Below are positions 1 to 5,568 of a DNA stretch of 9,783 bases, piece by piece (position 1 is the first letter of the stretch; each line of letters begins with the position of its first letter). The stretch is taken from positions 1 through 9,783 of the forward strand of contig JBCDCZ010000172.1 in assembly GCA_039180865.1 (NCBI GenBank), in the 5' to 3' direction. The DNA is from JBCDCU01 sp039180865. Its GTDB lineage: Bacteria > Pseudomonadota > Alphaproteobacteria > Rhizobiales > JACESI01. Under the pieces are notes generated by a model, which was given only the letters and a program-made list of their open reading frames with translations, was not told the origin of the DNA and ran no database searches. The position numbers and the translations under genes were made by a program.

Positions 1-137
1 GGGCGGACATGAACAAGAGTCCCGCCCGTCGCAAGGAAAAACGGCAGAATACCGGCCCAGAGCGCCGAGAAAACTGTCAGGATTTTAGACAAGCGGATGC
101 ATGCGCGTGCTCCATGCACGACGACAGATTGAACCAT
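1..137 (-). CDS. 5' end of an unknown membrane-type protein (partial, runs off the left edge)
   Basis: On the minus strand an ATG at 137 opens a frame that stays open to the window edge (45 codons). A GGGAG Shine-Dalgarno (complement of 146-150) sits 8 nt before the ATG, which supports this start. The peptide has a short basic stretch (GARACIRLSK) followed by a hydrophobic run (ILTVFSALWAGILPFFLATGG), as expected for a signal anchor or first transmembrane helix. It is divergent from the LuxR-type gene at 244 and shares its promoter region, so the two may be co-regulated. The family cannot be named from this fragment. A plus-strand ORF over the same bases (9-179) looks less like protein. Confidence 0.45.
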   Translation of the reverse strand, partial: MVQSVVVHGARACIRLSKILTVFSALWAGILPFFLATGGTLVHVR

Positions 138-148
138 CTGGCCGACTC

Positions 149-168
149 CCAAATTATGCTGAATTTGG
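149..168. promoter_or_regulatory. Inverted repeat CCAAATT-N6-AATTTGG between divergent genes
   Basis: Perfect 7-bp arms flank a 6-bp spacer, 20 bp in all. The dyad lies 11 bp upstream of the minus-strand start at 137 and touches its Shine-Dalgarno. It is about 75 bp upstream of the LuxR-type ATG at 244. The size and symmetry suit a dimeric regulator's operator, and a short leader hairpin for the minus-strand gene is an alternative. The dyad is visible; the role is inferred. Confidence 0.4.
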
Positions 169-198
169 AGCGACCCTAGCGACTGAAAAAATTCTGTA

Positions 199-218
199 AC
201 CTACACGGTCATGTAGTT
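199..218. promoter_or_regulatory. Lux-box-like dyad upstream of the LuxR-type gene
   Basis: The core CTACA-N6-TGTAG (201-216) is a perfect inverted repeat. The surrounding 20 bp agree with the classical Vibrio fischeri lux box, as I remember it, at 12 of 20 positions. It ends 25 bp before the ATG at 244, a position suited to autorepression or near-promoter activation. Because the adjacent regulator has a GerE-type HTH, it is the natural candidate to bind here. The regulator has no acyl-homoserine-lactone domain, so the resemblance does not imply quorum sensing. Confidence 0.4.
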
Positions 219-243
219 GTGCGGCTTTTCACGGGTCGCTCTA

Positions 244-1008
244 ATGGCAAAGCAACACTTGGGACGCGGTCTGTCGCCCTTTTGCAACACTGATGATTAC
301 GCCGGAAACCGGAAGCGGATTGCTCGAATGGGTGGAAAACAAAGACTGGCCAGTCCTTACGGGAATTTACAAAGATCCCGGTTTCCTCAGCTTTTAACGC
401 GGCGGGAAATCGAGATTCTTCATTGGGTTGCAGCCGGAAAATCGAACAATGAACAAGCCATCCTTCTGAACATTTCCGCCGAGACGGTGAGTTATCACCT
501 GCGCAATATCTTCCGGAAGTTCGATGTGAGAAGCCGGGCTGCTGCGGTCCAGGTGGCAGCTTCCATGGGTCTGATCACCCTTGCAGGATCCGGCAATAAG
601 AAGACGGTCGAGACGATCTATAACAGTTTCATCGAAGGCAGCCTCGATCCACTGGCGGAGGCGCTAAGCGACGAGACCGAGTGGATATCGACCGCCCCGC
701 GAAACTTCTTTCCCCATGCCGGGCTTTACCGCGGCAAAGACGCGATCTTGAAGCAGGTCATCATGATCGGCGACATCTATGAAACGGTCAGCTTTCTTCC
801 GCGGATCTTTGTCGAGGAAGCCGGTCAGGTCGCCGTATATCTCGATGTCGGCCTCATCCATAAAAAATCCGGAAACGAGATGTTTTTCGATGTCGCCCAT
901 TTCTGGACTTTCAAGGACGGGAAAGTCGCCCGCTACGTCGAGGTGTTCAACACGGCGATCGCCCATGAGCAGCAGATTGACGGACGGTCGTCCGATGAGG
1001 ATCTCTAG
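244..1008 (+). CDS. LuxR/GerE-type HTH regulator with C-terminal NTF2/SnoaL-like domain
   Basis: This is a cytoplasmic DNA-binding regulator of 254 aa if read from ATG 244. Residues 50-113 form a typical LuxR HTH: LTRREIEILHWVAAGKSNNE, then ISAETVSYHLRNIFRKF, then a DVRSRAAAV tail. Residues 120-243 look like an SnoaL/NTF2 fold: an early helix with IYNSFIEG, then TEW, GLYRGKDAIL and FWTFKDGKVARYVEVF. That fold usually forms a dimeric pocket for small hydrophobic ligands, so it may be the sensor. Most LuxR proteins carry the HTH at the C-terminus; here the order is reversed. The start is uncertain. TTG 217 would extend the frame but overlaps the lux-box-like dyad. ATG 244 has no strong Shine-Dalgarno. 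ATG 328 would give 226 aa and still keep both domains. Its inducer and targets are unknown; the divergent gene at 137 and itself are the first candidates. Confidence 0.85.
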   Translation: MAKQHLGRGLSPFCNTDDYAGNRKRIARMGGKQRLASPYGNLQRSRFPQLLTRREIEILHWVAAGKSNNEQAILLNISAETVSYHLRNIFRKFDVRSRAAAVQVAASMGLITLAGSGNKKTVETIYNSFIEGSLDPLAEALSDETEWISTAPRNFFPHAGLYRGKDAILKQVIMIGDIYETVSFLPRIFVEEAGQVAVYLDVGLIHKKSGNEMFFDVAHFWTFKDGKVARYVEVFNTAIAHEQQIDGRSSDEDL

Positions 1009-1013
1009 TGGCG

Positions 1014-1050
1014 GTCATTTGGTCTTCTGAAGACTTCAAATAACAATGAC
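1014..1050. terminator. Hairpin between convergent genes, likely bidirectional terminator
   Basis: Nested inverted repeats lie between the LuxR-type stop (1008) and the phosphoesterase stop (1057). GTCTTC-T-GAAGAC (1022-1034) is enclosed by ATTTG/CAAAT (1017-1021, 1037-1041, with a 2-nt bulge) and by GTCATT/AATGAC (1014-1019, 1045-1050). No clear U-tract follows in either direction, so efficient intrinsic termination is not certain, but position and symmetry fit a shared terminator. Confidence 0.45.
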
Positions 1051-1056
1051 GAACTT

Positions 1057-1938
1057 TCAGATATCCTGAAGTGTCACGCGCACCGATGACGTCGGGATCG
1101 CTTGGCCCGTCTTCCCGATCTCATCGGCTGGCAGGATGGACTGAGACGGATAGATGCCGCTGACGAGCGCATCGGCATATTCCAGAAGCCCGAGCCCCCG
1201 CATGGTTTCGGCAGCAGCCTCATGATCGTAGTCCAGCGCGCGGTGGTGGAAGATCAACTCGCCGTCAATCATCTCAATGATGGAATACCAAACCTTTGGT
1301 GTGCCGTCGTTCGGTGGCAATCCGATCACCCCGGCATTGTGCCAGATCTTGTCGCCGATCTCTTGCGTGAACGGCATGCCGGAATGACCCGCAATCACCA
1401 CATCCGCACCCGTCTCTTCGATGATCGCGGCCTTCCTCTCAGGATCGGTCGACGGGAAGATGAACTCACTGATATCCCGGTTCGATCCATGGAGAACGTG
1501 GAAGCGCTTTCCCGCGTAAGTGAATGCGATCCGGTGTGGGAGCGTGCCCATCCAGTCTTTCTGCTCGGCGGTCGTTGCGGCCTGAGCGAGCGCGTACCAC
1601 TTGTCCGACAGGATTGCGCATTCGCTTCCCTCGTCGAAACCGCAGCCGCAATCGTCGATCGCATTCGATAGGTTTTCCTCACAGTTTCCCTGAATGAAAT
1701 GAAAGCCGCTTTCCTTCATGAGATCGACTGTCTCGCGGGGATTTCCGCAATAGGCGACGATATCGCCCGTGCAGATCACATGATCGCTCGGGATACCGAG
1801 CCGCGCCACCTCTTCAAGAAGCGCCCTAGATGCCTCCAGATTGCTGTACGGTCCGCCGAAAACCAAAACGGGCCGGTCAAACTCCCCGAGATCCTGCGTG
1901 ATCGGCGGACTGAAACTTTCCAGCGTTACGTCATTCAT
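1057..1938 (-). CDS. Metallophosphoesterase-fold protein with an altered metal site
   Basis: This 293-aa cytoplasmic protein belongs to the calcineurin-like/YfcE-type phosphoesterase fold. The family landmarks appear in order: a first strand LVFGGPYSN (25-33), TGDIVAYCGNP (57-67), GNCEEN (84-89), LHGSN (149-153), GHSGMPF (184-190) and HNAGVIGLPPNDGTP (200-214). Canonical members begin with DxHGN and end with GHxH. Here the first Asp and His are Gly and Tyr, and the last His is Gly187. D59, N85, H150 and H185 remain. A cysteine cluster (DCGCGF, 96-101, plus C86 and C107) is also notable. I chose ATG 1938 (MNDVTLES) because the family fold begins about 20 residues later; the open frame extends to 2088, but that extra sequence looks non-coding. 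The Shine-Dalgarno is weak. I recall similar GGPYSN proteins in alphaproteobacteria but cannot verify that here. The substrate is unknown, and the protein may be a binding protein or a one-metal enzyme. Confidence 0.8.
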   Translation of the reverse strand: MNDVTLESFSPPITQDLGEFDRPVLVFGGPYSNLEASRALLEEVARLGIPSDHVICTGDIVAYCGNPRETVDLMKESGFHFIQGNCEENLSNAIDDCGCGFDEGSECAILSDKWYALAQAATTAEQKDWMGTLPHRIAFTYAGKRFHVLHGSNRDISEFIFPSTDPERKAAIIEETGADVVIAGHSGMPFTQEIGDKIWHNAGVIGLPPNDGTPKVWYSIIEMIDGELIFHHRALDYDHEAAAETMRGLGLLEYADALVSGIYPSQSILPADEIGKTGQAIPTSSVRVTLQDI

Positions 1939-1969
1939 CAAGGGGCTCTTTTGTGGGTGGAGGTGGTGG

Positions 1970-1981
1970 TGTGAGCTCACA
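1970..1981. promoter_or_regulatory. Perfect 12-bp palindrome upstream of the phosphoesterase gene
   Basis: TGTGAGCTCACA is fully self-complementary and lies 31 bp upstream of the ATG at 1938, where an operator or promoter-proximal site could be. The half-site matches the TGTGA/TCACA of CRP, but the halves are 2 bp apart rather than 6, so it is not a standard CRP site. The 130-bp gap it sits in (1939-2068) shows no convincing -35/-10 pair. Confidence 0.25.
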
Positions 1982-2068
1982 GATTGTGCACAGCGACATT
2001 GCCCGAACTGTCGCATTTTCTTTATTCGACGTGCCATAGGTAATACGAATAAGGACCGCGTGTTCCGC

Positions 2069-2863
2069 TCAAAGCGGCAGCCACTCAAATCCCGGGAAGA
2101 TCTTCAGGCGTATTTTTGTGATTTTCAAAATGCGATCGACGCCGAATTCCACCGCGCGGTCATGCGCGATCAATCCCTTCTCGACCCTTTCAGCCTGGTC
2201 TGTGAAACTCTTGAACTTCAACGATTTTCCAACGCGGAAATATGAAAACCATACCCAGGGACGCTGACAGAGATTGCTCATCAAAGGCCATGTGAACCTC
2301 TCAAAAGCGTCGTCGAGCTTGGTCGACACAACACGCTCCTGCTCCCAAAGGAAGTGCTCATGGTAGAGTTCGCGCAACACGCTTGATTCCGTTTCATTTC
2401 CCTCAATCGCTCGCGCATATTTTTTGGCGAGATCCTCCGGAACGCCGTTCTTGACAGCATAGTCAACACCAAATTCCCGAAGCGTTCGGATAAGGATAAA
2501 GGTCTCCACCATGACGAGCTTGTTGATGTTTTTTAGTGCCTCCACATAGTCGCAAAATTGGCGGTACTTCTCTCTTGGTGAAAGCCTGCAAGACCAATCT
2601 GTTGCTGCGAAAAACAAAGCGGCGATATGAGCGCACACAAGATACCAGGAGGCCCAAAGCGCTCCGTGCGCCGCCACGAGGGCGAACCGGCATACGCCTT
2701 CCGATTCCGTGTAGATGTTTAAGTATCCGGACGCTCTCATCCGAAGGCTTCCGACCGGCCCGGCCGCGGCCTCTGCTTCTTTTCTGATTTCCAGATATCT
2801 CTGGTCGGCTCCAAGTTCATCAACATCCTGGATGGTCTGCGCTTTTCGCATTGAGTGTTCCAT
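2069..2863 (-). CDS. Unrecognised 264-aa protein with a hydrophobic segment
   Basis: I do not recognise this protein. It opens with a charged stretch. Next come an SLRMRASGYLNIYTESEGVCR block (39-59, split by G46) and a hydrophobic segment at about 60-88, rich in Ala, Leu, Phe and Trp, that could be a membrane helix or buried core. A long, mostly helical charged region follows. The C-terminal third is aromatic-rich: HEHFLWEQERVVS near 168-180 and RPWVWFSYFRVGKSLKF at 201-217. Composition and length fit a genuine gene, and no other frame here is plausible. It may start at ATG 2863 or at ATG 2851 (MRKAQT); neither has a strong Shine-Dalgarno. The phosphoesterase gene follows on the same strand 130 bp downstream, so an operon is possible but not shown. 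The bases in and just upstream of it are more AT-rich than in neighbouring genes, which may hint at separate acquisition. Confidence 0.7.
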   Translation of the reverse strand: MEHSMRKAQTIQDVDELGADQRYLEIRKEAEAAAGPVGSLRMRASGYLNIYTESEGVCRFALVAAHGALWASWYLVCAHIAALFFAATDWSCRLSPREKYRQFCDYVEALKNINKLVMVETFILIRTLREFGVDYAVKNGVPEDLAKKYARAIEGNETESSVLRELYHEHFLWEQERVVSTKLDDAFERFTWPLMSNLCQRPWVWFSYFRVGKSLKFKSFTDQAERVEKGLIAHDRAVEFGVDRILKITKIRLKIFPGFEWLPL

Positions 2864-3172
2864 GAAATATAACCAACTGTTTGAAATAAGCTTTTCTAAA
2901 TTGTCTTACTTAAGTGAAGAGAAGGCAAAATAATTGGAAGATTTGAAGCGTTTGACCGACTTTCGCAGCGTCTTGGTGAACAAAACGAGTCGTCCCGTGA
3001 CTAACAAATCAAATTCGCACGCATGATCCGGGTGTTACGCGTCCCTCGCATCCCCAATCACGATTGGAACTCGGAACGACCCAAAAACCACTGCTGGTTG
3101 CAAAAACTTCCCTCAGTGCGGCACACTCCCCCTCGCCTTTGCCCAAGAGCATCCACGTCCCGGAGTTCGTTC
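2864..3172. other. Intergenic region of 309 bp with no supported gene
   Basis: The first 80 bases are AT-rich and hold the candidate promoter for the minus-strand gene. The rest becomes GC-rich. It contains a small dyad CCAATC-AC-GATTGG (3054-3067) about 105 bp before the 54-aa gene. An open frame runs through 3023-3172 in phase with that gene, but its Arg/Pro/His-rich residues look untranslated. I see no RNA gene or repeat. Confidence 0.5.
2900..2928 (-). promoter_or_regulatory. Candidate sigma-70-type promoter for the 264-aa gene
   Basis: Reading the minus strand, TTGCCT (2928-2923) and GACAAT (2905-2900) are separated by exactly 17 bp. Each matches the -35 or -10 consensus at 4 of 6 positions. 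The spacer contains the palindrome ACTTAAGT (2908-2915). The stretch is locally AT-rich and ends 36 bp before the ATG at 2863. Only sequence resemblance supports it. Confidence 0.3.
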
Positions 3173-3337
3173 ATGAAAGACAAGACCGAATACCTTCCCG
3201 ATGTCACCCGCGTCGAGGTGATCAGCGAGAAAGGCCGCGATTACGTGAACCTGAATTGCCGCAATGTGCAGATTGAGTTTCAGGATGACGGCAAGACCCT
3301 CAAAATCTTCCTGAACCTTCCGACAGACAGAGCCTGA
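3173..3337 (+). CDS. Small 54-aa protein of unknown function
   Basis: A GGAG Shine-Dalgarno at 3162-3165 sits 7 nt before ATG 3173, and this start gives a well-composed small protein. The longer open frame upstream (from 3023) has unnatural composition and no such signal. The protein is acidic and shows alternating polar/hydrophobic stretches (VTRVEVIS, YVNLNC, VQIEF, LKIFLNL) that suggest a small beta-sheet protein. It has no signal peptide or membrane segment and a single cysteine (C29). It ends 16 bp from the stop of the convergent 60-aa gene. I do not recognise the family. Confidence 0.65.
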   Translation: MKDKTEYLPDVTRVEVISEKGRDYVNLNCRNVQIEFQDDGKTLKIFLNLPTDRA

Positions 3338-3353
3338 GCGCACTGTCAGACAC

Positions 3354-3536
3354 CTAGTCGTCGCTCCGGCTCTCCGGCTCTGTCTCGTGATCGAGCCTTG
3401 CGGCGCGGATCTCCGCTTTTTCCTCAAGGCGTCGCAATCTGCGACCGAGGTCTTTTTCTTCCTGGTGGGTCATCCAATTGTCCTGATTGGAGTGCCCGCG
3501 CTTTCCGCCTGATCCTTTCTGCGATTTGCGGGCCAT
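3354..3536 (-). CDS. Small basic, charged 60-aa protein of unknown function
   Basis: AAAGGA lies 8 nt upstream of ATG 3536, a strong start signal. The N-terminus is Lys/Arg/Gly-rich (MARKSQKGSGGKRGHSNQ), followed by a likely single helix with heptad-like charge pattern (about 23-51, EEKDLGRRLRRLEEKAEIRA) and an acidic tail. Such a layout is common in small nucleic-acid-associated or coiled-coil proteins, but no function can be assigned. It starts 37 bp after the end of the exported 381-aa gene on the same strand, so it may be translated from the same transcript. Confidence 0.6.
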   Translation of the reverse strand: MARKSQKGSGGKRGHSNQDNWMTHQEEKDLGRRLRRLEEKAEIRAARLDHETEPESRSDD

Positions 3537-3573
3537 GATCTTGTCCTTTCAGGAGGTTGATGCGGTCTTAGCT

Positions 3574-4719
3574 TCAGCTCTTCAACAAAGCCTGGAGCGT
3601 GGCTGTTGGAATATAAAAACATTCCACGGTGAGAGCGCCCGCATCATATTTCAGCAACGCCGTCATCTTCTCTTCTTTAAGGTCTTCGGCGCTAGGAGGA
3701 CGGCCGAAATAGGCTTCATTGCAAACACCCGTCAGAGGCTTGCCGTTGAGACCCCAACCCGCCTCGCCGTCGCGCGGTGGCCAGCGTTTGCGGCCTTCTT
3801 TCCAGCAGATCGGCAGGCCATTCGGCAAAAGGCGCACCTCCATCGGCGGCTTGGCACCGGAAAACCGATTGCAAACATCGTCAAAGGAGATGACGACGCC
3901 GTTTTCCAATCCCGGACAAGACATGGTGAGACCCATATAGTCGAAGGTCTGACCGCCCAATCCCCGTTTCATCGCCGAAAAGGGAAGCCGGATCATGTAA
4001 TCGGGATCGCCGTTTCCGCAGTTCTGCAGGTTTGAGTATTTTACGCTCTCGCCCTCAAGACGACCCGGTTTCTTCGCCTTGATGATTTCTTCCGGTTTCA
4101 ACTTCGGAAAGGTGCCGCCACCTCCGCCACCGGAGCCGCCCTCTCCCGGTCGCGGGATCCCTGCGAAGTTCGCGTTCGTGCAGAGGACCTGAACACCGGC
4201 ATTGATATAACCGCGCACCTGGCGCTGTGCTTCACAGGCGTCAGCAAGATCAATCGGGTGCAGGGTGAAACCGCCCGTAGCACCCGGCTGACGGCAATAA
4301 TGCTTGATCCCCGTCGCTTCCGGTCTTGCCTCGTGACGGGAGCCCGGATGTTTCTCATTGCAGAACCGGGCGATATCCAACGGACCCGCAACCTGTTTAA
4401 CGCGATCCTGATCGGTTTGAGCGTCTCCGGAGCAGATCACCCGGTTGCCAAGAAGGCGGTGGTTCGGGTTTCCCGTGGTGAGAATACAGGCTTGCGCGAA
4501 ATCGATCCCCTGCCGTGTTCCGCCCTGATTGCAAACATGCTGGATCCCCCAGCTTTGCTCGTTCTTCTGATATTGGCTTCCAGGATAATTTTCGCGGCAA
4601 TAGCGGCTGAAATCTGCGTCCTGGTCCGCCAATGCCGGATTTGGCATCGCACTGTTCAAACCAAGAACGGCCAAAAAAACGGCCATTCCCGTTCCTGCAA
4701 AATTTGAGCGTTTCTTCAC
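3574..4719 (-). CDS. Exported cysteine-rich protein with an internal duplication
   Basis: This 381-aa protein has a clear Sec signal peptide: MKKRSN, then a hydrophobic core, with likely cleavage after ALA at residue 31. It starts at GTG 4719 behind an AAGGGA Shine-Dalgarno. Two related modules follow: 35-98 (DFSRYCRENYPGSQ..VICSG) and 115-182 (DIARFCNEKHPGSR..VLCTN). Each has four cysteines with matching spacing: C41-C63 and C120-C142 are 22 apart, and C78-C96 and C162-C180 are 18 apart. A Gly-rich linker (192-203) leads to a C-terminal domain (about 225-381) with six more cysteines. The mature part has 14 cysteines, an even number that suits periplasmic disulfides. No enzyme motif is seen. 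A binding or envelope-surface role is possible. It is divergent from the exported SH3-domain gene. Confidence 0.75.
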   Translation of the reverse strand: MKKRSNFAGTGMAVFLAVLGLNSAMPNPALADQDADFSRYCRENYPGSQYQKNEQSWGIQHVCNQGGTRQGIDFAQACILTTGNPNHRLLGNRVICSGDAQTDQDRVKQVAGPLDIARFCNEKHPGSRHEARPEATGIKHYCRQPGATGGFTLHPIDLADACEAQRQVRGYINAGVQVLCTNANFAGIPRPGEGGSGGGGGGTFPKLKPEEIIKAKKPGRLEGESVKYSNLQNCGNGDPDYMIRLPFSAMKRGLGGQTFDYMGLTMSCPGLENGVVISFDDVCNRFSGAKPPMEVRLLPNGLPICWKEGRKRWPPRDGEAGWGLNGKPLTGVCNEAYFGRPPSAEDLKEEKMTALLKYDAGALTVECFYIPTATLQALLKS

Positions 4720-4750
4720 GATACCAATCCCTTCCCAATCGTCTCACGGC

Positions 4751-4777
4751 CCGTTGCCACCAGAACGCCGTTGCCAC
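4751..4777. repeat. Two direct copies of CCGTTGCCAC, 17 bp apart
   Basis: Identical 10-bp units occupy 4751-4760 and 4768-4777, within the divergent promoter region and 32 bp upstream of the GTG at 4719. Tandem half-sites of this kind can be response-regulator or activator sites, but no protein can be assigned and chance is not excluded. Confidence 0.25.
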
Positions 4778-4870
4778 TTAACCGGGTTTGAGGCAAGTTT
4801 AACACACCTCTCCCGACCGGGCGCATTCGATGGTTCTTTCAATGATCAGTCGCCCCAAAACCGCGCTTGG

Positions 4871-4899
4871 TTCAAAAAAGGATAAAAATGCCGTAGACT
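4871..4899 (+). promoter_or_regulatory. Candidate promoter for the SH3-domain gene
   Basis: TTCAAA (4871-4876) and TAGACT (4894-4899) are exactly 17 bp apart. Each matches the sigma-70 boxes at 4 of 6 positions. The -10-like box ends 37 bp before the TTG start at 4937. This is resemblance only. Confidence 0.35.
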
Positions 4900-4936
4900 A
4901 GGGCTCGTCTTTCCGGTTTTAAAAAGGGGAAAAGAG

Positions 4937-5314
4937 TTGAAAAAGCTGATCCTTTTGGCGTTTGCCGGTTTTCTTTGCGTTGCTCAGTCCCATGCCCAGC
5001 AATTGCAGAAACCGATTATGGAAACCCCGGAAGAGGACTGGGATACCTGCTCATTCGGCAAGGTGGCCAATCTCAACCCGGATGGCGATAATTTCCTGGC
5101 GGTGCGCGCTGGTCCCGGCACCGACCATGCGATGATCGACAAGATCCATGATGGCGAAAATGTCTGGATCTTCAATCTCGAGGGCCCGTGGCTGGGGATC
5201 GTCTATGGCGCGGAGGGTATCGATTGTCCGCCGGTGACGGCCCCGCGCGAATATCAGGGCCCTGGCAAGAAAGGCTGGGTTTTTGAAAAATACATCCAGC
5301 AAATCGCGGGCTAG
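4937..5314 (+). CDS. Exported bacterial SH3-domain protein
   Basis: This 125-aa protein starts at TTG 4937, with AGGGGA about 6 nt upstream. The signal peptide is MKKLILLAFAGFLCVAQSHA, with probable cleavage after residue 20, so it acts in the periplasm. Residues 40-122 match the SH3-like fold: VANLNPDGDNFLAVRAGPG, then ENVWIFNLEGPWLGIVY, and a closing GWVFEKYI. C38 and C97 may form a disulfide. Bacterial SH3 domains usually bind cell-wall peptides or act as targeting modules; there is no catalytic domain here, so it is probably a stand-alone binding protein. It is divergent from the cysteine-rich exported protein, and both could serve the envelope. Confidence 0.85.
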   Translation: MKKLILLAFAGFLCVAQSHAQQLQKPIMETPEEDWDTCSFGKVANLNPDGDNFLAVRAGPGTDHAMIDKIHDGENVWIFNLEGPWLGIVYGAEGIDCPPVTAPREYQGPGKKGWVFEKYIQQIAG

Positions 5315-5351
5315 AATGAGAGGCCGCTTATTTAGGCCGCCGCACACAAGA

Positions 5352-5468
5352 TCACGCCGTGCCCTCAAGCTTTGCACGTTTCTTGCCGTGCTTGCGGTTC
5401 TCGCGACTCCGGGCTTTCTTCGCTAAACGCCGCGCGTCTCGGCAAGAAACCGTCAACCATTCCGTCAA
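5352..5468 (-). CDS. Possible 38-aa very basic small protein (weak candidate)
   Basis: Between the SH3 and TM2 genes the minus strand has a frame from TTG 5468 to TGA at 5352-5354. It encodes a short hydrophobic lead (TEWLTVSC) and then a strongly basic run, AKKARSRENRKHGKKRAK. Such Lys/Arg-rich tails are typical of small nucleic-acid- or ribosome-associated proteins. Against it, the start is a TTG without a clear Shine-Dalgarno, and two other small frames overlap it: minus 5365-5481, which has an AAGG signal, and plus 5316-5426. At most one of these is likely real. Confidence 0.25.
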   Translation of the reverse strand: MTEWLTVSCRDARRLAKKARSRENRKHGKKRAKLEGTA

Positions 5469-5568
5469 GGCGCTGCTTCATTTTCGCCTTGGGTAAAGGT
5501 TTCAAAAGGACGGTCGGCTATCCTCTTGTCATACTTATTGTTGTTTGAGTTGCAAGGATCGCAAGGCC

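Noticed and set aside
9..179. Plus-strand ORF of 56 codons at the left edge
   Set aside because: It has no visible Shine-Dalgarno and mixed, cysteine-containing random composition. The minus strand over the same bases has a better start signal and a membrane-like peptide.
199..1008. A quorum-sensing system
   Set aside because: The LuxR-type protein lacks an autoinducer-binding domain and no LuxI-like synthase is present. Only the HTH and a lux-box-like dyad are shared with such systems.
1102..1671. Long plus-strand ORF (189 codons) opposite the phosphoesterase
   Set aside because: It is antisense to a gene with clear family motifs, is rich in Arg/His, has no domain signal, and is explained by the codon bias of the real gene.
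1970..1981. CRP binding site
   Set aside because: The half-sites TGTGA and TCACA are present but only 2 bp apart instead of 6, so it is just a palindrome.
1939..2088. N-terminal extension of the phosphoesterase from 2088
   Set aside because: The extra residues are His/Arg/Gln-rich and unlike protein, and the fold starts about 20 residues after the ATG at 1938.
1841..2245. Plus-strand ORF bridging the phosphoesterase and the 264-aa gene
   Set aside because: It overlaps two better-supported minus-strand genes and its translation looks like a shadow frame.
3487..4035. Plus-strand ORF of 182 codons opposite the cysteine-rich exported gene
   Set aside because: The minus strand has a signal peptide, duplicated cysteine modules and a good start. 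This frame has none of these.
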